Assembly (NCBI RefSeq): GCF_003966975.1
Contig: NZ_AP018437.1
Coordinates: forward strand, 2,542,001 to 2,606,000
Source: Pelolinea submarina
GTDB lineage: Bacteria; Chloroflexota; Anaerolineae; Anaerolineales; Anaerolineaceae
Direction: 5' to 3'
DNA: 64,000 nucleotides
The notes beneath the pieces are model-generated. The model made no database searches. It had not been told where the DNA came from and saw only the letters and a list, made by a program, of their open reading frames with translations. Shown in pieces: positions 19,962 to 28,920 of the stretch (position 1 is the stretch's first letter; the number at the start of each line of letters is the position of its first letter). The position numbers were made by a program, and so were the translations under genes.

Positions 19962-20536
19962 TCTTCACCCTCCCCGCTGAAAATTCCCTCCAAATAACTT
20001 CCCAAAATACATATTGAAATGACAATCAAGGCATAAAGAGCCGTTACCAGCGCAGAACCCTCCAAAGAAGAGTAAATAATATCAAAACCGCTCAGGAGCG
20101 TCAGTAAACCAACTATGACATTGAAAATCCTCTGATCGGTACTGAATTTAATGATTCCGCAAATCAAGAAAACCATGCCGATAAACAGGTTGGTATATTC
20201 GATCGGCAGCCAGGCATTTAAGCGACTAATCGTCGCCAACACGATGATCCACGATAAAATCGCGAGCAGTAAAATGAAAATCCGCGATGAAATACTGCCA
20301 ATGGGTTCCTCTTGAACTTCTGTGTTCATCTTCGTTGTGCTTAACAAAATCACACCAATTAAGCCGGTAAGTAATTTAACCGCGGCTAAAGGCAGCGGCC
20401 AGATTTGGACAATCAGGATGAAACCAAATAAATAGGTCATCGCTAATCCAAACAAGGTCCAGCGCCAATCGCGTGGAACCAGAATCGCGGCAGTGACAAC
20501 CAACGAGAAGAATATAAGCAGGGAATTGATAATCAT
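19958..20536 (-). CDS. Small membrane protein resembling a NuoJ/NuoK-type subunit
   Basis: The 192-aa protein has six to seven predicted membrane helices. Its second half (about residues 112-185) looks like NuoK/MrpC in helix order, with IVGLLTLLSGFDIIYSSL at the position of the GLExxxNAxNLxxV segment of NuoK; the key glutamate of that segment is Leu here. The first half may correspond to NuoJ/MrpB, which is a weaker guess. The gene sits between the two antiporter-like genes, just as NuoJ-K adjoin NuoL-M-N in complex I operons, with a 4-base gap upstream and a 4-base overlap downstream. Confidence 0.55.
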   Translation of the reverse strand: MIINSLLIFFSLVVTAAILVPRDWRWTLFGLAMTYLFGFILIVQIWPLPLAAVKLLTGLIGVILLSTTKMNTEVQEEPIGSISSRIFILLLAILSWIIVLATISRLNAWLPIEYTNLFIGMVFLICGIIKFSTDQRIFNVIVGLLTLLSGFDIIYSSLEGSALVTALYALIVISICILGSYLEGIFSGEGEE

Positions 20537-20540
20537 TAGC

Positions 20541-22121
20541 TTAGCCGGTCCTCAGCAATGTCACCAATAAAGCCATAAACACGATTGACCACAGGATACC
20601 GCCTTCGCCTTCCATCAGGTTGGAAAAACCATTCGCTATCGGTCGTAATCTCTCGGCCATGAAAGTGGCTGCTGTAATCAACCAGTCAAAGGATAGAATT
20701 TTTGCAATTCGTCCATCAATCTTTGGTTGATCAGCTTTATTTTTCTCCGCAGGGCTCGTATCAGTTTTTCTGCGCTTCCAAAAATAGTACCCAGCCAGCG
20801 CCAGAATAGCCGGTAGGCAAGCCCACCAATTCGATATCTCATTCAATAATGATCCGCTTGAGCGATAACTGATCAAAAGGATTGCCAGGACAGAAAATAG
20901 AATCGCTATCAGGTAATTTAATTGTGAGGAAGAATCCAATTCATCAAATTGTTCTTTTTTTGAAGCGAGATAAGAATAAAAACCGAGCAAATACAAAATT
21001 TGGAAAATTAAAACAAATATAATGGAAAATTTAAACCCATCGGCAAAGAACAGGCTGCTGCCATAGCTGGTTAGTGTGAATGGAATTCCCATCATTGAAA
21101 TAAGCAGGAAAACCGGTAGAAAACGCGTTGAGCTGCCGCGGTGGCTGAAAAGCATCATCCAGCACCCGCCTAGAAGCGTCAAGACCAACCAGGGAACCAA
21201 ATCTTGATGGGTACCTGTGATAAAGCGGAAAATGGTAAATGCGGTAAACGCGAGGGTTAGATAATAAATCCCGTTCCCCTCATCTCTGGATTGCGTCCAC
21301 AGCAATCCAAAATAATACATGCCGGCGATTGAAAACAGGCTGAGGAGTATATAGGAAAGAAATGGGATCTCTTTATAGGGAATATAAACTACAAGGAACA
21401 GACTGCTGATAAAAGGGATGAGATAGAAAAACAGACCCGTAACAGTTCCTATTTCCGTTTTCTCTTTGCGCGGGAACCGGAATGGCAGCACCCCACAGTG
21501 CAGTATCGCTGCGGCGAAGAACAATCCGCTTGAGGCTGCTGGAATGTTATTTAACAATAGAATCTGGTTATTGCCTCCGCTGGAAATGGCCGTGGCATAA
21601 ATCAATAACAGGCTTCCCAATAGCTTAAAAAACAAGGGAGTTATCACCTGAGAATTGGTGGGTTCTTTGTGCATGAAAAGCAAGAAAACCAGGCTGCCGA
21701 AATCCATGGCTGTCCAAGCGATAATTACCGTCCATAAATCCGCAGCCGTAACCGCAATATAAGCCAGGATTATCTGTCCGGCTTCCAAAACCCAGAAAAT
21801 GAAGTCGTGATTCAATTCCTGTTTAGAGCCCGATATAAAAAGGAAAGCAATATGCACGCTTAGTAAAGTAAAGACGATTACCCAATTCGTTGGATTAATC
21901 GCGAAGGTCAGACTAATCCGAGAAACATCCGACGAAAACCAGTCTTTTATCGTGAAAGCAACCGTGCCATCATGCGGGATAATTACGACAATTAGCCATA
22001 ACAAAATACTTACCGCAGCCATGAGTATCCATACCCGCGGTAAGTTCATATGCCGCTTGCGCATAATGTAGGCGGCAACCGTGCTTAATAAGAGGATTAA
22101 GAAAATCGCTGCAACCAGCAT
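20541..22121 (-). CDS. NuoL/MrpA-like antiporter-family membrane protein, divergent
   Basis: The 526-aa protein has about 14-15 membrane helices and a short charged segment near residue 465 (RRKTDTSPAEKNKADQPK). Family likeness is seen in the ordering of helices and in FAAAILHCGVLPFRFPRKEK, the counterpart of the FAATGKSAQLPLHTWLPDA region of NuoL. The helix-7 lysine (GKSAQ) and the HTWLPDAM-HAATMV features are not kept. It follows dihydropyrimidinase by 6 bases and leads the three-gene membrane module. No iron-sulfur, NADH-binding or quinone-site subunits (NuoB, D, F, H) are nearby. Function unknown. Confidence 0.62.
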   Translation of the reverse strand: MLVAAIFLILLLSTVAAYIMRKRHMNLPRVWILMAAVSILLWLIVVIIPHDGTVAFTIKDWFSSDVSRISLTFAINPTNWVIVFTLLSVHIAFLFISGSKQELNHDFIFWVLEAGQIILAYIAVTAADLWTVIIAWTAMDFGSLVFLLFMHKEPTNSQVITPLFFKLLGSLLLIYATAISSGGNNQILLLNNIPAASSGLFFAAAILHCGVLPFRFPRKEKTEIGTVTGLFFYLIPFISSLFLVVYIPYKEIPFLSYILLSLFSIAGMYYFGLLWTQSRDEGNGIYYLTLAFTAFTIFRFITGTHQDLVPWLVLTLLGGCWMMLFSHRGSSTRFLPVFLLISMMGIPFTLTSYGSSLFFADGFKFSIIFVLIFQILYLLGFYSYLASKKEQFDELDSSSQLNYLIAILFSVLAILLISYRSSGSLLNEISNWWACLPAILALAGYYFWKRRKTDTSPAEKNKADQPKIDGRIAKILSFDWLITAATFMAERLRPIANGFSNLMEGEGGILWSIVFMALLVTLLRTG

Positions 22122-22127
22122 TTAGTC

Positions 22128-23546
22128 CTAAAGTACCTGAGTCTCACTGCGCTTGATGAATCTCCCTTCCCCTTTTTCACCCAACCATTTTGAACCATCC
22201 ACGATCATCTTTCCGCGCAGCAAAACTTTTTCCACAACACCTTTCATCGGCCAACCTTCATAAATATTGTAATCCGTGCGGTGTTGGGCATATTTATAGC
22301 CGTACTGAATTTCTTTATCGGGATCCCAAATGGCAATATCCGCGTCCGAACCCGGCAGCAGTGTGCCTTTCTGGGGATACATACCGAATATTTTCGCCGG
22401 GTTGGTGCTGGTAATTTCCACAAAGCGGTTGGGAGTGATACGGTTTGTTCCCACGCCGCATGACCATAACACCATCAAACGGTCTCCCACTCCGGGCAGG
22501 CCATTGGGGATTTTGGTGAAATCATCCTTGCCTAATTCCTTTCCGGGAATGGCAATAGCCTGACCTTCATACATGATGGGGGTCGTGCCATCATAGAAGA
22601 ATGGGCAATGGTCGGTTGCCATGACTTGCATGGTGCCGTCTTCGACCGCCTTCCAGATACCGGCATTATCTTCCTCGCTTCGCAGAGGCGGCGAGCATAT
22701 CCACTTAGCGCCATCCGGCTGTCGTAATTGTTTAATAGTAAAGAACATATACTGCGGGCAGGTTTCCCCCATCACCGGCAGACCTTTTTGTCTGGCCCAG
22801 CGCACGTGTTCCACACCGCCTTTGGTATTCATGTGCACAATATAGACCGGAGCTTCTGCCTGCGCTGCCAGAGAAATTGTTCGGAAGACTGCCTCGACTG
22901 CGCCCAAAGCCGGGCGTGTCAGCGCGTGCCATTCAGGCGCGGTGTGTCTGGCCGCCAGGGCTTCTTCGGTCAAAACGTCGATTACATCCCCATTCTCTGC
23001 GTGCACCATCACCAGCATGCCGTTATCTCTGGCTATGCGCAGTACCTTGAAAATCTCACCATCATTCAGGCGTAAGCGGTTGTTGTATGCCGTGAAAACC
23101 TTCAATGTGGTAATTCCATCATTTTTCAACAACGGTATTTCCCTGGCGATCGCATCATCGAAGTGTGAAATATTCATATGGAAGCTGTAATCAATGGCTG
23201 CTTTGCTGTCAGCCTTCTGATGCGAGGCGTTTACACAATCCTGCAAATGGGGAAAATCCTGTGAAACAAAATCGATCACGGTAGTGGTTCCGCCAAACGC
23301 GGCGGCTTTGTGACCGGTATAGTGGTCATCCGAAGAGACTGTGCCGGCCATCGGCAGGTCGAAATGCGTATGCACATCCACCCCTCCGGGCATGATCAGC
23401 TTTCCCTTGGCATCGATGACTTGCATTCCTTCTTGTTCCGGGATATTTTCGGCAACTGTGGAGATTTTTTCACCTTCAATTAAAATATCCGCATAAAAAG
23501 ACTCAGACGCAGTGATGATTTTCCCTGATTTGATCAGGATAGCCAT
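22128..23546 (-). CDS. hydA: Dihydropyrimidinase / hydantoinase (HyuA-type cyclic amidohydrolase)
   Basis: The 472-aa protein hydrolyses a cyclic amide such as dihydrouracil, dihydrothymine or a hydantoin. The binuclear metal site is visible: H59-T-H61 in GVDVHTHFD, the carboxylated lysine K149 in TTLKVFTAY, VHAEN, VYIVHMN and the final aspartate in MATDHCPF. The length is right for D-hydantoinase/dihydropyrimidinase. In anaerobic purine-degrading clusters the HyuA homologue is thought to open a ring intermediate, so exact substrate is open. Upstream are the 198-aa gene and the PLP enzyme; downstream the membrane module begins after 6 bases. A TATAAT-like hexamer lies in the 50-base gap upstream but without a good -35. 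Confidence 0.92.
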   Translation of the reverse strand: MAILIKSGKIITASESFYADILIEGEKISTVAENIPEQEGMQVIDAKGKLIMPGGVDVHTHFDLPMAGTVSSDDHYTGHKAAAFGGTTTVIDFVSQDFPHLQDCVNASHQKADSKAAIDYSFHMNISHFDDAIAREIPLLKNDGITTLKVFTAYNNRLRLNDGEIFKVLRIARDNGMLVMVHAENGDVIDVLTEEALAARHTAPEWHALTRPALGAVEAVFRTISLAAQAEAPVYIVHMNTKGGVEHVRWARQKGLPVMGETCPQYMFFTIKQLRQPDGAKWICSPPLRSEEDNAGIWKAVEDGTMQVMATDHCPFFYDGTTPIMYEGQAIAIPGKELGKDDFTKIPNGLPGVGDRLMVLWSCGVGTNRITPNRFVEITSTNPAKIFGMYPQKGTLLPGSDADIAIWDPDKEIQYGYKYAQHRTDYNIYEGWPMKGVVEKVLLRGKMIVDGSKWLGEKGEGRFIKRSETQVL

Positions 23547-23596
23547 ACCAACCTCCTGTGATCTTGTTTATTATTGTGTAATTATATTGCACCCTG

Positions 23597-24193
23597 TTAT
23601 ACCTGAGTGCTTTCGCCCAAATGCAAATCACCCAACATCATTAATACTTCCGGGGTTAATTCCAGTTCAGGAAGATTTCCGCTGGAATACAATTCAGATT
23701 CGCATGCTTTCTCGCACAAGGAATGCCATAAAATCTTTCTCTCTTCCGATTTAACTACCAGGTCGTTGATGATCCTTGCTCTGGCGAATAGTTCACCGGT
23801 TGTATAGAGAAAAGCAATCCGCTTCCACTTATCCGCTGGAATTGGTTTTTGCAGCCGTTCCAATTTGCCCAACTGCAGTTTGTAATACTCCTCATTCGCG
23901 CGCGGATGATCCGGTTCATCACGGATGATTTCTTTGCGCAGGGCCAATTCCACTCCCCGCACCTCGCTGAAATACTCAATACAATTGGCATGCGCCTTGC
24001 CAAAGCTGGCAGGTTGATAGAACGCCAGATAGTCAACTTGTACAATTTTGGGGGCAAAACGAAATGGGATGCGATACCAGCCAAGCACGCGGGCGATCTC
24101 TAAATCGCGCGGTGAGGGCATGACCGCCACCAGCAGCAATGCTGTGGATGGCGGCAGGTTGTCTCCCTCATGCGCCTGGCCGGTATCGATCAT
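23597..24193 (-). CDS. Uncharacterised 198-aa protein in the nucleobase operon
   Basis: I do not recognise a named family. The protein is soluble and mixed alpha/beta, with a conserved-looking block in the first half (LEIARVLGWYRIPFRFAPK followed by VQVDYLAFYQPASFG) and a charged helical second half. The start at 24193 has no clear ribosome site; a later in-frame ATG at 24121 is an alternative. It lies 9 bases after the PLP enzyme and 50 bases before dihydropyrimidinase, all on one strand, so co-expression is likely. The first-half block could be a nuclease-like or ligand-binding fold, but this cannot be supported. Confidence 0.65.
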   Translation of the reverse strand: MIDTGQAHEGDNLPPSTALLLVAVMPSPRDLEIARVLGWYRIPFRFAPKIVQVDYLAFYQPASFGKAHANCIEYFSEVRGVELALRKEIIRDEPDHPRANEEYYKLQLGKLERLQKPIPADKWKRIAFLYTTGELFARARIINDLVVKSEERKILWHSLCEKACESELYSSGNLPELELTPEVLMMLGDLHLGESTQV

Positions 24194-24202
24194 AGGTTCA
24201 GC

Positions 24203-25669
24203 TTATTGCAGACCAACCTTTTTGTTGAATTCCACAATCAAATCGTCGATTTCTTCGACCTGGGACTGATAACCGGTCCAATAATCGGGATCGTACCACT
24301 GGTCCTGGATTTCCTCGTAGGATTTGCCCTGCTGTTCCACCCAGGTATAGTATTTCAAATTATGCACACGGCGCTTGTCCTGATAGGTCATATCAAGCAA
24401 GTTATCGGTGCTCTGCCCTTCCAGATAATGAGCGAAGTGCGCAGCGGCATCAACTTCGGAATACTCGCCGGATTCCTCGTGCATTTCCTTCAGGCGGCTC
24501 TGGTAGAGTTCCATTGAATCGGTCAGCACGGTCAGCACCACGTCGTTTTCGCCCATCTCGAAGTATTTAGCCATCTTGATAGCGGAAAGCATGTTGGCAA
24601 TGCCGGAGAAGCCTAACAAATCCAGATTCTCGACCGTCTCGGCGGGAACGCCCTTCTTGGCCAGGTATTCGCGGCCGGCTTTCTCATTGAATAAGCGCGA
24701 AATATTCACCACGGCATTGTCATCAATGGCCGTAATCAAATCGGTGTTCTTGACGTTGTGGATCCACGGTACGTGCTTGTCGCCGATGCCTTCGATGCGG
24801 TGCGCGCCGAAGCCGTTTTCCAACAGGGTCGGGCACTGCAGCGCCTCGGAACCGCCCACCAGGCTGCTCGGGAATTTCTGTTTCATGTAATCGCCGCAGG
24901 CAATGGTGCCGGCTGAACCGGTGGTCAGGATCACGCCGCGGTAATTATCGCGTGGGCCTAATTCTTTCTTCAATACTTCTTCCATGGCATGGCCGGTGAC
25001 TTCGTAATGCCACAGGTAATTGCCAAACTCTTCGAACTGGTTGAAGATCATCAGGTCTTCACCGCTCGCGCGCAGCTCCCAGCATTTGTCGAAGATCTCT
25101 TTCACGTTGGATTCGCTGCCGGGGGTAGCGATGATTTCGCCAGCCACGGTCTTGAGCCATTCGAAACGTTCCTTGCTCATGCCTTCCGGCAGGATGGCGA
25201 CGGATTCGCAGGCCAGCAGGTTGGAATCATAAGCGCCGCCGCGGCAATAATTGCCGGTGGAAGGCCAGACTGCTTTTTGGGTTACCGGATCGAATTGTCC
25301 GGTCACTAAACGGGGCACCAGGCAGCCGAAGGACGCGCCGACTTTATGCGCGCCGGTGGGAAACCACTTGCCAATCAAGACGATGATGCGCGCGTCCACG
25401 CCCGTCAAACTCTTGGGAAGCTCCATATAGTTCACGCCGTTGAACTGCCCGCCTTTTTCCTTGGGTTCGTTCTTCCAGGTGATGCGGAAAAGGTTGCGGG
25501 GGTTCAATTCCCACAAACCGATCGACTTCAGCTCTTCTTTATATTTCGCCGGGATCAGCGTGGGGTCTTTCATTTGTGCGAAGGTCGGGATGATGATATT
25601 GCGCTCACGCGCCCGCTTGATTGAGTTCTCCAACCGATCGGGGTAAACGGTTAAATCAATTTTGGCCAT
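24203..25669 (-). CDS. Fold-type-II PLP-dependent enzyme (tryptophan synthase beta-like lyase family)
   Basis: The 488-aa protein has the PLP lysine K109 in FPTGAHKVGAS, a glycine-rich phosphate-binding loop GSAGTIACGDYM and the fold-type-II domain order seen in cysteine synthase, tryptophan synthase beta and threonine synthase. It is longer than cysteine synthase, with a charged C-terminal extension. Its start overlaps the stop of the glycosyltransferase gene (TAATG). In E. coli-type purine clusters another fold-type-II enzyme, diaminopropionate ammonia-lyase YgeX, works beside HyuA and YgeW. This protein is not clearly YgeX, but a similar beta-elimination role in the operon is a reasonable hypothesis. 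Confidence 0.8.
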   Translation of the reverse strand: MAKIDLTVYPDRLENSIKRARERNIIIPTFAQMKDPTLIPAKYKEELKSIGLWELNPRNLFRITWKNEPKEKGGQFNGVNYMELPKSLTGVDARIIVLIGKWFPTGAHKVGASFGCLVPRLVTGQFDPVTQKAVWPSTGNYCRGGAYDSNLLACESVAILPEGMSKERFEWLKTVAGEIIATPGSESNVKEIFDKCWELRASGEDLMIFNQFEEFGNYLWHYEVTGHAMEEVLKKELGPRDNYRGVILTTGSAGTIACGDYMKQKFPSSLVGGSEALQCPTLLENGFGAHRIEGIGDKHVPWIHNVKNTDLITAIDDNAVVNISRLFNEKAGREYLAKKGVPAETVENLDLLGFSGIANMLSAIKMAKYFEMGENDVVLTVLTDSMELYQSRLKEMHEESGEYSEVDAAAHFAHYLEGQSTDNLLDMTYQDKRRVHNLKYYTWVEQQGKSYEEIQDQWYDPDYWTGYQSQVEEIDDLIVEFNKKVGLQ

Positions 25670-26649
25670 TAATTCTTTCTCCTGATAGATGTATTTGGAA
25701 TATCCGGAGCCCGACTGACAATATACAGCGGACGTCCCTTTACTTCGTCATAAATCCTGCCGATATATTCGCCCAAAATACCTAAAGTGATCAACTGCAC
25801 GCCGCCCAGGAACAATACCATGATAAGTGTTGTAGCCTGGCCCAGCAATGCGGCCTGGTGGGATAAGCGTAGAACGATCACCACCGGGATAGCCACGATG
25901 CTGATGCAGGCACAGATGAATCCTAAATAGGTTGCCATTTGCAGAGGGAAATACGAAAAGCCGGTGATGGCGTTCAACGCCAGTTTTAACATTTTGCTGA
26001 AAGGATATTTCGTCTTTCCGGCAAAGCGTTCTTTGCGATCATACTCCACACCAATTTGGCGGTAGCCCACCCAGGAAGCCATCCCGCGCAGGAAGCGGTG
26101 CCGTTCGCGCATATCGCACAGCACATTCACGACCTTGCGGTCCAGCAGGCGGAAATCGCCGGTGTCCAGCGGGATTTTCACGTCCGTGATACGGTAGATC
26201 AACCGGTAAAAAGCGGAGGCTGTGAACAGCTTGAACCACGACTCCCCTTCCCGTTTGCGCCGCACGGCGTAAACCACTTCGTAACCCTCTTTCCATTTCG
26301 CGATCAGGTCCAGCATCACTTCCGGAGGGTCTTGCAGGTCTGCGTCGATGATCAACACCGCGTCTCCGCGGGCATAGTCCAGTCCCGCGGTAACCGCGAT
26401 CTGGTGGCCGAAGTTGCGTGCAAAGATGACCGGTTTTACGTGGTCGTCTTTCTCGGCCAATTTGAGGATGATATCGGTGGAGCCGTCCGTCGAGCCGTCG
26501 TCCACCAGGATCAATTCCCAGGTGGATTTGAGCGAACTCATCACATGGCTGACCTGATTGTAGAACTCCTCGACACAACCAATCTCGTTGAAAACTGGCG
26601 CGACAACACTGTAGACTGGATTCTTCTTGTTGGCAAGATTGTCTGACAT
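25669..26649 (-). CDS. Family 2 glycosyltransferase with C-terminal membrane helices (GtrB/DPM1-like)
   Basis: The 326-aa protein has a GT-A domain with [29 protein letters not shown] and the metal-binding DADLQDPPE, followed by two membrane helices (about residues 235-260 and 265-295). This is the layout of polyprenyl-phosphate glycosyltransferases such as GtrB, which transfer glucose or mannose from a nucleotide sugar to a lipid carrier. It lies between threonine synthase and the PLP enzyme in the operon, with no obvious functional tie to nucleobase metabolism, so its place may simply reflect co-transcription. Confidence 0.88.
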   Translation of the reverse strand: MSDNLANKKNPVYSVVAPVFNEIGCVEEFYNQVSHVMSSLKSTWELILVDDGSTDGSTDIILKLAEKDDHVKPVIFARNFGHQIAVTAGLDYARGDAVLIIDADLQDPPEVMLDLIAKWKEGYEVVYAVRRKREGESWFKLFTASAFYRLIYRITDVKIPLDTGDFRLLDRKVVNVLCDMRERHRFLRGMASWVGYRQIGVEYDRKERFAGKTKYPFSKMLKLALNAITGFSYFPLQMATYLGFICACISIVAIPVVIVLRLSHQAALLGQATTLIMVLFLGGVQLITLGILGEYIGRIYDEVKGRPLYIVSRAPDIPNTSIRRKN

Positions 26650-26679
26650 ATTTATATTGTATCTGATACTAGCAAACTA

Positions 26680-27918
26680 TCAAAGGACTTTTTTAAAAGC
26701 TTCCAAAGTTGGTTTAACGATCGGGGCCGCTTTCACGGCGGAGATGGCCGCTTTGACGTCTTTCAGACCGCTGCCGGTCAGCATGACCAGCACCGGGTCG
26801 CCGGGTTCGATGAAACCCTGCTCGACCGCGTTTTCCAATCCGGTATAAGCCGAGGCCGCCGCGGGTTCAGCGAAGATACCTTCAAGTCCCAGGCGGGCAA
26901 TGGCTTTGAGGATGTGGTCATCCGCAACAGTGATGTAACGGCCGCCGGTCTGGGTAGCCGCGCGCAGCGCGCGCAAGCCGTCATTCGGCATATCGACCGA
27001 AACACTATCGGCGATGGTTTTGGCTGCCACCGGCTTGATCTCTTCGGTGCCGGCGAAGAAGGCATTGGCCACCGAGGCAGAACCTTCCGGCTGCACGCCA
27101 AAAATGCGCGGCATCTGGTCCAGCCAACCCAATTCTTTCAGGTCTTTAAACCCTTTATGGATACCGGAGACGATGTTGCCGTCGCCCACCGGCACGAAAA
27201 CCGTCAGGGGTTTCTTCAAATTGCCGCGGTAGATCACCTGTTCCCAGATCTCAAAACCGGCGGTTTTCTTACCTTCAACCGTGAAGGGATTGTAGCCGGT
27301 GTTGCGCGAATACCAGCCGAATTCCTCGGCAGCTAACATCGATAATTTAACCGCATCGTCGTAAACGCCGTCCACCAGGAAGACACGCGCGCCAAACACC
27401 AACAGCTGCGCCACCTTGGCCTGCGGAGCGGCTTTGGGCACGAAAATAACCGTGTCCTGTTTGGCCGCCGCGGCCATACCGGCCAGCGCCGCCCCGGCAT
27501 TGCCGGAAGAGGCTGTCACCACAACTTCAGCGCCGATTTCTCTGGCGCGCGCGATGACCACCGAGCTGGCCCGGTCTTTGAAAGAAGCTGTTGGGTTGCG
27601 GCCGTCATCTTTCACCCATAACTGTTCGAGTTTCAACTCGTCTGCCAGCGCTTTTGGCTGGTATGCAGGCGTCCAGCCCACCGATCGCAGTGGCGTGCCC
27701 TGCAAACCGGGGTCGTCCACCGGCAGCAGTGGCAAATAACGCCAATGAGATTGGTCGCCGGATGCCGTAATCTTTTCAGGTGAATATTCCTTATTAATCC
27801 CCTGGTAATCCAAAATGATATCCAGGTTCCCGCCGTCGGCGGGGCATGTATAGGTTACTTCATGCGGTTCGTAAGTCTTCCCGCACACAGAACAGCGATA
27901 AGATTTGAATTTTTCCAT
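26680..27918 (-). CDS. thrC: Threonine synthase (zinc-ribbon type)
   Basis: The 412-aa PLP enzyme has an N-terminal zinc ribbon (CSVCGKTY ... YTCPADGG), the PLP lysine in TASFKDRASSVV, the SSGNAGAAL phosphate-cradle motif and a GDGNIVSG glycine loop. The family converts O-phosphohomoserine to threonine; related members act as threonine dehydratases or diaminopropionate lyases, so the substrate is not certain from sequence alone. It follows the second permease of the nucleoside importer by 9 bases, an unusual place for a threonine-biosynthesis gene with no other thr genes near it. Confidence 0.82.
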   Translation of the reverse strand: MEKFKSYRCSVCGKTYEPHEVTYTCPADGGNLDIILDYQGINKEYSPEKITASGDQSHWRYLPLLPVDDPGLQGTPLRSVGWTPAYQPKALADELKLEQLWVKDDGRNPTASFKDRASSVVIARAREIGAEVVVTASSGNAGAALAGMAAAAKQDTVIFVPKAAPQAKVAQLLVFGARVFLVDGVYDDAVKLSMLAAEEFGWYSRNTGYNPFTVEGKKTAGFEIWEQVIYRGNLKKPLTVFVPVGDGNIVSGIHKGFKDLKELGWLDQMPRIFGVQPEGSASVANAFFAGTEEIKPVAAKTIADSVSVDMPNDGLRALRAATQTGGRYITVADDHILKAIARLGLEGIFAEPAAASAYTGLENAVEQGFIEPGDPVLVMLTGSGLKDVKAAISAVKAAPIVKPTLEAFKKVL

Positions 27919-27927
27919 GGAGGTATT

Positions 27928-28920
27928 TTACTCTCTTTCAAATGGGACGCCCAACGAGGCGGGCGGCGGTTTGCGCAGGAAGCGGAATAGCTTGTAGAAT
28001 GCTCCGCGTACGCCGCGCGGCAGCGTGGCCAGCATGCGCGTCACCCATTCCGTGTCGCCGATGTTGACGAACAAGAGCGTCAAAATCATCAATGGGAATG
28101 GCGCGACTTGCAGAACCTGCGAAGGTACGTTGGTCCAGTAGGATTGCAGGGCTAATCCCAGCCACTGTAAAAACACAAATAAGTAGCCGCCAAATGAACC
28201 CCGCAGCGGGTTCCAGCCGCCAAAGATGGTGATGGAAAGCACGATCCAGCCGATGCCATCCAAGCCCGTCATGGTGCCGTTCCAACCGGCCTTAATGCTT
28301 AGCGAATACATCGGGCCGGCCAGGCCGATCAACCCGGAACCCAGCGCTGTGTAAATATAGCGCTGGCGGTTGACGTCAATACCGCGTGAATACGCTGAAA
28401 TGGGCTGCTCGCCCACACCGCGCAGGACCAGCCCCTGGCGCGTATGGAAGATCCAGTAATAGCTCGCTATGATCAGGATATAGCTGAAATACACCAGCAC
28501 ATTCTGGTCAAACAGCAAGGGCCCTAAAATGGGGATATCCTTCAGCAGCGGAATTGCCCAACCGGATACAGTGGGGCCGGGAATAACCATGAAAGGCGTT
28601 CCCAGAAAATAAGCTAGATCGCGGAATAACAACGACAGGATAAAACCAACGGCCACTTGTGACTGTTTGAGGGATATGCTGCTAAAGGAGATCAGCAGCC
28701 CCGCAATTGCTCCGGTCAAAAAACCCGCCAGCAAACCGACCCACACAATTCCGGTCAGGTAAGCGGCCGCAAATCCGGTCATGGCTGCCAGCACGATTAA
28801 ACCATTGGCAGACAAATTAATTACGCCAGACCGTTCGGAAAAAGTCTCGCCGATGACCGCCACCACCACTGGAGTGGCAGCAGCGATGACGCCCGCCATA
28901 TTGGTGAGGAATTCATTCAT
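27928..28920 (-). CDS. ABC importer permease, YufQ-type
   Basis: The 330-aa inner-membrane permease has about 9-10 helices and the BPD_transp_2 pattern with GETFSERSGVINLSANGLIV near the N-terminus and GLGEQP-like coupling region (RGVGEQPISAYSRGIDV). It is the second permease of a purine-nucleoside/BMP-type ABC importer. It overlaps the upstream permease by 8 bases. Together with the 29-kb permease it should form the channel energised by the ATPase at 29977-31440. Confidence 0.92.
   Translation of the reverse strand: MNEFLTNMAGVIAAATPVVVAVIGETFSERSGVINLSANGLIVLAAMTGFAAAYLTGIVWVGLLAGFLTGAIAGLLISFSSISLKQSQVAVGFILSLLFRDLAYFLGTPFMVIPGPTVSGWAIPLLKDIPILGPLLFDQNVLVYFSYILIIASYYWIFHTRQGLVLRGVGEQPISAYSRGIDVNRQRYIYTALGSGLIGLAGPMYSLSIKAGWNGTMTGLDGIGWIVLSITIFGGWNPLRGSFGGYLFVFLQWLGLALQSYWTNVPSQVLQVAPFPLMILTLLFVNIGDTEWVTRMLATLPRGVRGAFYKLFRFLRKPPPASLGVPFERE

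Noticed and set aside
18555..22121. True NADH dehydrogenase (complex I) operon
   Set aside because: No NuoB, C, D, E, F, G, H or I gene is near, and the key residues of the antiporter subunits appear changed. The likeness is only to the membrane arm.
26056..26646. Open frame on the plus strand within the glycosyltransferase gene
   Set aside because: It is antisense to a clear GT2 gene with all motifs. It has no recognisable domain.
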